The notes beneath the pieces are model-generated. The model was given only the letters and a program-made list of their open reading frames with translations. It searched no databases and was not told the origin of the DNA. Positions 5,928 through 9,805 of a DNA stretch of 9,805 bases are shown piece after piece (the stretch's first letter is position 1; each line of letters starts with the position of its first letter). The DNA lies in NCBI GenBank assembly GCA_014523625.1, contig JAATVP010000046.1, positions 1 to 9,805 on the forward strand, in the 5' to 3' direction. The position numbers and the translations under genes were made by a program. This stretch comes from Nitrososphaerales archaeon TH5896 (GTDB lineage: Archaea; Thermoproteota; Nitrososphaeria; Nitrososphaerales; Nitrososphaeraceae).

Positions 5928-6884
5928 CTAATAATTTGACGCAATCTCTTTACTGAAAATTTCTATTTGCTCGTTAAAGTCACATATGGGCCAAAAATGA
6001 ATGCGCTTGACTCCGACATTGCAAAGTGTATCTATCTTATTAATACAATGATCAACTGATCCAAATAGTAGTAAGTCTTCTAAATCTTCTGGTCGTCTTC
6101 CCAGTGCAGGGGATAATATGTTTTTTACCATTCTATGAACCTTTTCCTTGTCATTATCGATGTATCCAAACATACTCATCATGGAATTTTGAAATGATTC
6201 GGTATCCTTACCATTTGACCTCCTGTAAGATAGAACCGTCTTCCAACTTTCTTTGAATTTCTCTGGTGTAATATTATAAGCAGATGCCATCCAGCCATCT
6301 CCATACTTTGCTACTCTTTTAAGACCTGTCTCTGAACCCCAGCTTCCTATTAGGATAGGGGGATGTGGTTCCTGAACTGGTTGTGGCTCCATAGATACAT
6401 TCTCCATTTTATAGTAAATCCCATCGAAATTTGCTAATCTCGGTATATCACTTTCTCTATTCCAAAGTGTCTGTAGTATCTGTAAAGCCTCGTCGAACCT
6501 TTTCCATCTATCTTCATAGGGTATTCCACATACGTCATAATCTATTTTGGATGAACCAGGTCCGACGCCTGCAAAGAGCCTGCCAGAAGATATAATATCT
6601 ATGGAAGATAAAGTTCTAGCAGATACAATAGGATTTCTAATAACTATGTTTAAGATGGAGGTTCCTAGTTTTATCTTGCTTGTGGTTCCTGCAACTGCAG
6701 ACAACGTGGCTACAGCATCTAACCAACTTGTGGTAAATACCACATGATCATTTACGCTCAATGAATCATACTCTAATCTTTCTGCCCTTTCTGCAAATGA
6801 AAGTATCTGTTCCCTAGAATGAGTAGAATTACCTTCGAGATTCACGACAGGAAGATGTACTCCGAATGCGATGGTTTCCTTCAA
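5928..6884 (-). CDS. LLM class (luciferase-like, F420-type) oxidoreductase
   Basis: A complete 318-residue TIM-barrel protein of the bacterial luciferase-like superfamily. In archaea and actinobacteria such proteins usually use coenzyme F420 (or FMN) to oxidise or reduce small organic substrates. Landmarks are FGVHLP (7-12, first strand), FAERAERLEYDSLSVNDH (30-47), KIKLGTSIL and RNP (70-85), SSGRLFAGVGPGSS (99-112), PPILIGSWG (175-183, phosphate-binding region of the cofactor site) and KYGDGWM (193-199). All fit the family, and the length is normal. Ammonia-oxidising archaea are known to make F420, which favours that cofactor, but the substrate cannot be read from the sequence. The start has a TATA-like box at 6908-6915 and is the first ATG. 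No operon partner is present; a remnant of a related gene lies downstream on the other strand. Confidence 0.93.
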   Translation of the reverse strand: MKETIAFGVHLPVVNLEGNSTHSREQILSFAERAERLEYDSLSVNDHVVFTTSWLDAVATLSAVAGTTSKIKLGTSILNIVIRNPIVSARTLSSIDIISSGRLFAGVGPGSSKIDYDVCGIPYEDRWKRFDEALQILQTLWNRESDIPRLANFDGIYYKMENVSMEPQPVQEPHPPILIGSWGSETGLKRVAKYGDGWMASAYNITPEKFKESWKTVLSYRRSNGKDTESFQNSMMSMFGYIDNDKEKVHRMVKNILSPALGRRPEDLEDLLLFGSVDHCINKIDTLCNVGVKRIHFWPICDFNEQIEIFSKEIASNY

Positions 6885-6907
6885 TAGATGATAAGAACAC
6901 TGAATTT

Positions 6908-6915
6908 CTTAAAAA
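6908..6915 (-). promoter_or_regulatory. TATA-like box for the LLM gene
   Basis: The minus strand reads TTTTTAAG at 24-31 bases before the ATG at 6884, consistent with a leaderless archaeal transcript. Confidence 0.42.
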
Positions 6916-7007
6916 GTATTCTCGAAATCACTAATCCGTTTAAAACAGATTCTTGTATGATTTACTATATGTTCCTTCAAGTCCTAAAGTAGATAACTTC
7001 TCGTCGA

Positions 7008-7351
7008 TTGCGACTTGGAATAAGCCCTAGTTATTGCATTATTATCTGCAGGCGAACGAAGATTTTGTGTGTGCATGAGATGGTTAGTCATTTCAAAGAT
7101 CTAGAGTCAAAAAACTTTCGCTTATCGAAGTCGCCAAAATTATTAGCACATGACTCGCAATACATTCTCAACATGAATGACGGCTATAGTCCTACATTCT
7201 CTCTATCTGTTCTGTCCCCTGTGTTCAGGTATGTGGTGGTGAACCCGTTACACTGTGCACAACCTCGCCTTCAGAAGAGTTCAGCAATGACAATCATGAT
7301 GACATCAGAAATATTGAGGTAGAAATTCCGTCAGTAATACCCCCTCCTTAA
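7008..7351 (+). pseudogene. Decayed Cys-rich protein gene with at least two frameshifts
   Basis: Three frames contribute in turn. From about 7008 the first frame carries a C-x3-C followed by a His-rich segment (LCVHEMVSHFKDLESKNFRL) and SPKLLAHDSQYILNMNDGYS to about 7192. One frame over, 7195-7230 reads HSLYLFCPLCSG, a clear CxxC knuckle. In the third frame, about 7225-7348 reads CGGEPVTLCTTSPSEEFSND and then an acidic, proline-ended tail to TAA 7349-7351. Joined, this would be a protein of about 110 residues with a finger-like N-terminus, a CPLCSGEPV ribbon and an acidic tail. The first frame alone stays open to 7322, but its last 40 residues look out of character. The start is uncertain: 7008 is TTG, and an ATG exists at 7080. 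I do not recognise the family; the reconstruction is inference. Confidence 0.42.
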
Positions 7352-7378
7352 TTTCGCGCGCACAAAATCAGGTAAAGG

Positions 7379-7390
7379 ATAAATAATAAA
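7379..7390 (+). promoter_or_regulatory. AT-rich TATA-like box before the SnoaL-like gene
   Basis: ataaataataaa ends 7 bases before the ATG at 7398, too close for that start but about 25 bases before a GTG at 7410 in the same frame (VSSTRGNSQEE...). Either the GTG is the real start, or another promoter is used. Confidence 0.3.
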
Positions 7391-7397
7391 ATGTCGA

Positions 7398-7836
7398 ATG
7401 CGATCTTGCGTGTCTTCAACAAGAGGGAATTCTCAAGAGGAAAAAAATAAAAGTATTATAAGATCATACATATATGAAATCTTCAATAAACACAACCTAA
7501 CATCAATTGAAAGTTATTTTGGCGGAAGCTCTGTTAAAGGCAGTCCTCAGGCAAGGAAGAGCGGCGTGGGATCCACAGTTCATAAATGAGTTCTTTAAGG
7601 CGTTTCCTGATTGGCACACAACCATAGAACATATCGTTGCAGAAAATAATCTCGTGGTAGTGTTTCTAAATGGGTCTGGAACACACAAGGGAGAGTTTCA
7701 CGGAATACCACCTACAAACAAACTTGTAAACATAAGATCGTCCGAACTCTACAAGATAGTAAACGGTAGAATTTCAGGACATTGGTATGTGTTTGACCAA
7801 CTTAATTTGTTAACACAGACAGGAGTATCACTCTGA
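7398..7836 (+). pseudogene. SnoaL-like / ester cyclase family protein, frameshifted
   Basis: The first frame gives the family's N-terminal helix and loop, NKSIIRSYIYEIFNKHNL then TSIESYFGGSSVKGSPQA, and stops at 7589. One frame over, the protein continues as FINEFFKAFPDWHTTIEHIV, then AENNLVVVFLNGSGTHKGEF, IRSSELYKIVNGRISGHWYV and FDQLNLLTQTGVSL to the stop at 7836. This is the full cone-shaped alpha+beta barrel of the SnoaL-like (NTF2 superfamily) ester cyclases, including the conserved FPDWH and GTH-x-G-x-F-x-GIPPT segments. Removing one base around 7558-7570 joins the halves into about 145 residues, a normal length. The family includes polyketide cyclases and many uncharacterised hydrolase-like or isomerase-like proteins; the substrate is unknown. 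The C-terminal 85 residues are free of stops, so inactivation, if real, is recent. The start may be ATG 7398 or GTG 7410. Confidence 0.85.
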
Positions 7837-8289
7837 TCCTGCAGGTTAAGGATAAAAAATGTGGAGTGAAATCCAAAGAAGAATTAAAGTATCATTATGG
7901 ACTACGAAGATGTACATTCAGTTAGCGTACTTTTTACATTTAGAAGCATATCTGATAGTTATTTAATGTTGGAAGAATAGGTTCGCCCTTATTCTTTTTC
8001 CCAAATTATTTCACTTTCACAGAAGGACAGATATTTGGCCTATTATATTCATAAAATCCAAACGGCGTAAGGTATTTAGGATTGCCACAAACCTTATAGT
8101 ATGAACTTGTGGAGGAGTTGAGAGCCTACCCGTAAAAGCAGACACCCCAAATGATAAGATTATTCTTATAATATCCAGAGAAGCGATATTCCAGTATCTA
8201 ACATCTTGTCAGCCATAAGGATGATAATCAAACAGAACAAATCTGTCCATCATCTCTAGACTATTAATAGCTCGTTCATAAACCTCTAG
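7837..8289. other. 453-base spacer with one probable gene remnant
   Basis: Apart from the minus-strand Cys-rich fragment at 7989-8125, I see only short frames (27 and 35 codons on the plus strand near 7858-7980) without recognisable motifs. No RNA gene was found; ggttcgccc near 7980 looks like a tRNA T-arm at first glance, but its stems do not pair. Confidence 0.4.
7989..8125 (-). pseudogene. Remnant of a Cys-rich mini-protein gene
   Basis: On the minus strand, 8125-8027 reads SYYKVCGNPKYLTPFGFYEY and then NRPNIC; the same frame then drifts to a stop at 8006. One frame over, the sequence continues FCESEIIWEKE to TAA 7991-7989. Restoring a single T at about 8024-8026 (CCT TTC TGT) joins them as NICPFCESEIIWEKE, giving a CxxC knuckle after an earlier CG turn. 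The start is missing: a stop precedes the segment (8128-8126). The motif and the neat end support a former zinc-type protein, but the reconstruction needs a base that is not present. Confidence 0.38.
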
Positions 8290-8462
8290 TTAAACTTTGA
8301 CTTTTTCTTGATTGACCCGTCGAGCATATGGACACATGCAAGTAGATCCGATGCATGTAAGTTTTCTATGATTGGTATCGCTTCGCATCTCATAAAAACT
8401 AATTTCATTATCGTCTGGGCATACCGGGGATAAAGGATGGTGATTTTGTTGGCCTTGAACAT
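8290..8462 (-). pseudogene. 57-residue Cys-rich mini-protein gene with a one-base homopolymer deletion
   Basis: The ATG at 8462 is followed by FKANK, and then the frame leaves the recognisable protein. One frame over, the minus strand reads HHPLSPVCPDDNEISFYEMR, then SDTNHRKLTCIGSTCMCPYA and RRVNQEKVKV to TAA 8292-8290, with four Cys (VCPDD, TCIGSTCMC). Adding one base to the A4 run at 8447-8444 (AAC AAA AAT CAC) joins them as MFKANKNHHPLSPVC, giving exactly 58 codons including the stop. The original first frame also stays open for 58 codons but ends without Cys motifs. The Cys spacing (C...C-x4-C-x-C) suggests a metal site. The family name is unknown to me; it looks like the conserved small proteins of ammonia-oxidising archaea. 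An AT-rich box (ATTATTAG, about 8478-8485) lies upstream. The indel may be a homopolymer sequencing error. Confidence 0.6.
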
Positions 8463-8529
8463 CTATGTTGAAGATTACTAATAATCAGAAAGTCAGCTCG
8501 GTGTTAGCACTGACACAAGGGAGTTAAAG

Positions 8530-9468
8530 CTATTGCAAAGGCGTGCGTTCAGTGCTATTTTCTAAGAAAGTCATTAATATTCCATTAAACACATCGGGAT
8601 GCTGGTACATTAATCCGTGTCCGGCATCCCTTATTCGTATGAGCCATGATCCTGGAATTCCTTCTGCTAAGGTCAAAGAGTCTCGCGCAGGATCGTCATC
8701 TGTTCCAACTATGACTAAGGTAGGTTGAGTAATACTTGAAAGAGCATTACAGGTGCCAGTCCAGGTCGCCGCTGCATCTAATTGTTGTCGATGTATTTCT
8801 TGAGATACTGTCTCTTTAGATTGAATGTATGCATGAAATGGAAAGTAGTTTAGGTAATCTGGATGCACTTTAAACCAGCTAGCTGGCGCGAAGAACAGAG
8901 GTGCAAGTTTCTGTATTCGCTCTTCCTGAGACATTGATGCATTGGTACCGATCTGTATTACTTCATCGGGTGTTGGCCTATCATTTGGGCCGCCACAACT
9001 TGTGGCATATAAAATAAGATTGTCAACCTTGTCTGGATTTGTTACCGCTAATTGCTGAGCAATGAATCCACCCATAGACCAGCCTAAGACGTCGGCTTTG
9101 CTTATTCCTAAAGCGTCAAGCAGGCCCAACGTATCATTTGCGAACTGACTGATTGAGAACTCTTTCGTCCCTACAGTTGATTCACCAACTCCTCTATTTT
9201 CAAAAATAATTACTCTATAGTTTGCTGAGGCTAGCTGCTCCAACAACAGTGGGTTCCACATATCCATAGTTGCACTGCTTCCTGTGATCAGAATAATTGG
9301 TTTAGCGTCTGGCTTACCTATCTGCTTGTAGGCGATATTTATATCACCTACAGTAACGTTATGTGATGGCATATTATCCAAAATAGCAGCTTTGGATTGA
9401 AAAGAAGAAGAAAGAAAGAAAGGGCAAAGTGCTATTGATATTCTCTCCCTGGCCGTATACAGGTTCAA
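8530..9468 (-). CDS. Alpha/beta hydrolase
   Basis: An alpha/beta-hydrolase-fold enzyme, complete from its first strand. In the frame numbered from 9468: oxyanion-side loop ITGSSATMDMW (61-71), FENRGVGES (89-97), nucleophile elbow GWSMGG with Ser131 (129-134), acid in VGTDDDPAR (Asp257-259), and catalytic His284 in DAGHGLM. The full triad is present, so the domain should be active as an esterase, lactonase or C-C hydrolase; the substrate is unknown. The first 32 residues of this frame do not look like the family. A likely internal start is ATG 9372 (MPSHNVTVGDINIAYK), giving a 280-residue cytosolic enzyme. The natural N-terminus is probably the signal peptide encoded one frame over at 9374-9577, which would make the original an exported protein of about 335-348 residues. 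The break falls in a polypurine repeat (9399-9424). Confidence 0.87.
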   Translation of the reverse strand: MNLYTARERISIALCPFFLSSSFQSKAAILDNMPSHNVTVGDINIAYKQIGKPDAKPIILITGSSATMDMWNPLLLEQLASANYRVIIFENRGVGESTVGTKEFSISQFANDTLGLLDALGISKADVLGWSMGGFIAQQLAVTNPDKVDNLILYATSCGGPNDRPTPDEVIQIGTNASMSQEERIQKLAPLFFAPASWFKVHPDYLNYFPFHAYIQSKETVSQEIHRQQLDAAATWTGTCNALSSITQPTLVIVGTDDDPARDSLTLAEGIPGSWLIRIRDAGHGLMYQHPDVFNGILMTFLENSTERTPLQ

Positions 9469-9577
9469 TGGAACTCAAATCGTTATCGCACGATAGCACA
9501 ACAAAAGATAACAGCATCGTTATTACAGGCAAAACCATTAGACTTTTGATTATCAATTTTTTCTTGCTAGCTAACAA
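9374..9577 (-). pseudogene. Signal peptide of the alpha/beta hydrolase, displaced by a frameshift
   Basis: This frame encodes ASKKKLIIKS, a hydrophobic core MVLPVITMLLSFVVLS (residues 14-29), then SIEPVYGQGENINSTLPF, and breaks inside the pyrimidine-rich tract. One frame over, LSSSFQSKAAILDNMPSHN leads straight into the hydrolase. A signal peptide with a likely cleavage near YGQ is typical of these archaea. The start is either TTG 9577 (it keeps the basic n-region KKK) or ATG 9538. C30 after VLS might hint at a lipoprotein site, but the lipobox is weak. It is out of frame with the hydrolase by one extra base, or equally by one extra four-base repeat unit. Confidence 0.72.
9399..9424. repeat. 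Polypurine tract with (AAAG)3 and (AAG) units at the frame break
   Basis: The plus strand reads gaaaagaagaag followed by three AAAG units (9411-9422) and two more G. On the coding strand it is a CTTT/CTT tract exactly where the signal peptide and hydrolase frames part. Loss of one four-base unit would restore the frame, so this is a candidate slippage or phase-variation site. Confidence 0.6.
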
Positions 9578-9585
9578 CCTATATA

Positions 9586-9597
9586 TTATTTATACAT
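9586..9597. promoter_or_regulatory. Shared AT-rich promoter region between divergent genes
   Basis: The minus strand reads TGTATAAATAAT and the plus strand attatttataca, between the hydrolase leader (9577/9538) and the ATG at 9643. A TATA box here could serve a minus-strand start near 9565 (favouring ATG 9538) and a plus-strand start near 9620 with a leader of about 20 bases. Confidence 0.35.
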
Positions 9598-9642
9598 TAG
9601 CAACGGTAGCTTTTGTCTCTCAGAAGCAGGAAGCAATAGTAA

Positions 9643-9805
9643 ATGACACTATCACTGCAGAACCTATCGAAAATACTTGATAAGTACGAATCGCAGCTGG
9701 GAAGTACAAACGCACAGCAGTTTGAGCTACTTAGTGGATTACCGTTCTATAATTGGAGAGCTAGTTTTGATGAAAATCACGCTCAAAAACTAGATCTAGA
9801 CGAAC
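9643..9805 (+). CDS. Unknown protein, N-terminus only (runs off the right edge)
   Basis: A frame opens at ATG 9643, directly after an in-frame TAA, and remains open for 54 codons to the window end. The protein starts MTLSLQNLSKILDKYESQLG, then has QQFELLSGLPFYNWRASFDE, and is helix-rich and charged. It has no signal peptide or membrane span. The composition is protein-like and quite unlike a chance frame. A partial purine-rich site (aggaag) lies about 12 bases before the ATG. I do not recognise the family; 'LPFYNW' may be a useful search seed. The overlapping plus-strand frame 9429-9680 is antisense to the hydrolase leader and is not accepted. Confidence 0.6.
   Translation, partial: MTLSLQNLSKILDKYESQLGSTNAQQFELLSGLPFYNWRASFDENHAQKLDLDE

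Noticed and set aside
6547..6747. Plus-strand frame inside the LLM gene
   Set aside because: Antisense shadow of a conserved gene.
7503..7688. Minus-strand frame within the SnoaL-like gene
   Set aside because: Antisense to strongly recognisable coding sequence.
7979..8000. tRNA T-arm lookalike (ggttcgccc)
   Set aside because: Flanking bases do not form a 5-bp stem with a 7-base loop, and no acceptor or anticodon arm is present.
8543..8728. Plus-strand frame inside the hydrolase
   Set aside because: Antisense shadow.
9429..9680. 83-codon plus-strand frame
   Set aside because: It is antisense to the hydrolase signal peptide and overlaps the real start at 9643 in a different frame.
1..9805. 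CRISPR array, insertion sequence or defence cluster
   Set aside because: No regularly spaced repeats, transposase or integrase motifs, or terminal inverted repeats were seen on either strand.

Overview
The window looks like an accessory stretch of an AT-rich ammonia-oxidising archaeal genome (Thaumarchaeota/Nitrososphaeria, probably the Nitrososphaera/Nitrosocosmicus group). The pointers are a DUF6659-type protein, several very short Cys-rich proteins, export signals ending in 'YAQ' or 'YGQ', and TATA-like boxes about 25-30 bases upstream of start codons that often lack a Shine-Dalgarno site (leaderless archaeal style). The taxon is an inference; no rRNA or tRNA gene is visible.

Left part (1-2200): a partial receiver-like gene on the minus strand, a small plus-strand Zn-type protein (330-590), and a tight minus-strand pair made of a frameshifted zinc-ribbon gene (794-1079) and an intact 56-residue CxxC protein (620-790). 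A complete two-domain thiosulfate sulfurtransferase (rhodanese) follows at 1287-2186.

Middle (2200-5400): long sparse spacers separate small minus-strand genes: DUF1059, a 63-residue Cys-cluster protein, DUF6659, and a small membrane protein just upstream of DUF6659. A plus-strand exported protein (4858-5384) is split by one frameshift.

Right part (5400-9805): a decayed fragment of a luciferase-like (LLM, F420-type) oxidoreductase at 5680-5776 lies beside an intact LLM gene (5928-6884) on the other strand. Then come a decayed Cys-rich gene (7008-7351), a frameshifted SnoaL-like protein (7398-7836), remnants of two Cys-rich mini-proteins (7989-8125, 8290-8462), and an alpha/beta hydrolase whose signal peptide is in another frame (8530-9577). 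The start of an unknown gene is at the right edge.

The genes do not form one obvious pathway. The LLM, SnoaL-like and alpha/beta hydrolase proteins are common accessory oxidation and hydrolysis families, and the rhodanese handles sulfane sulfur. Two patterns stand out: the number of genes broken by a single small indel, and the number of tiny Cys-rich proteins. The first may be real decay, or indel errors in the assembly; the sequence alone cannot decide. I did not find a convincing new multi-gene system.
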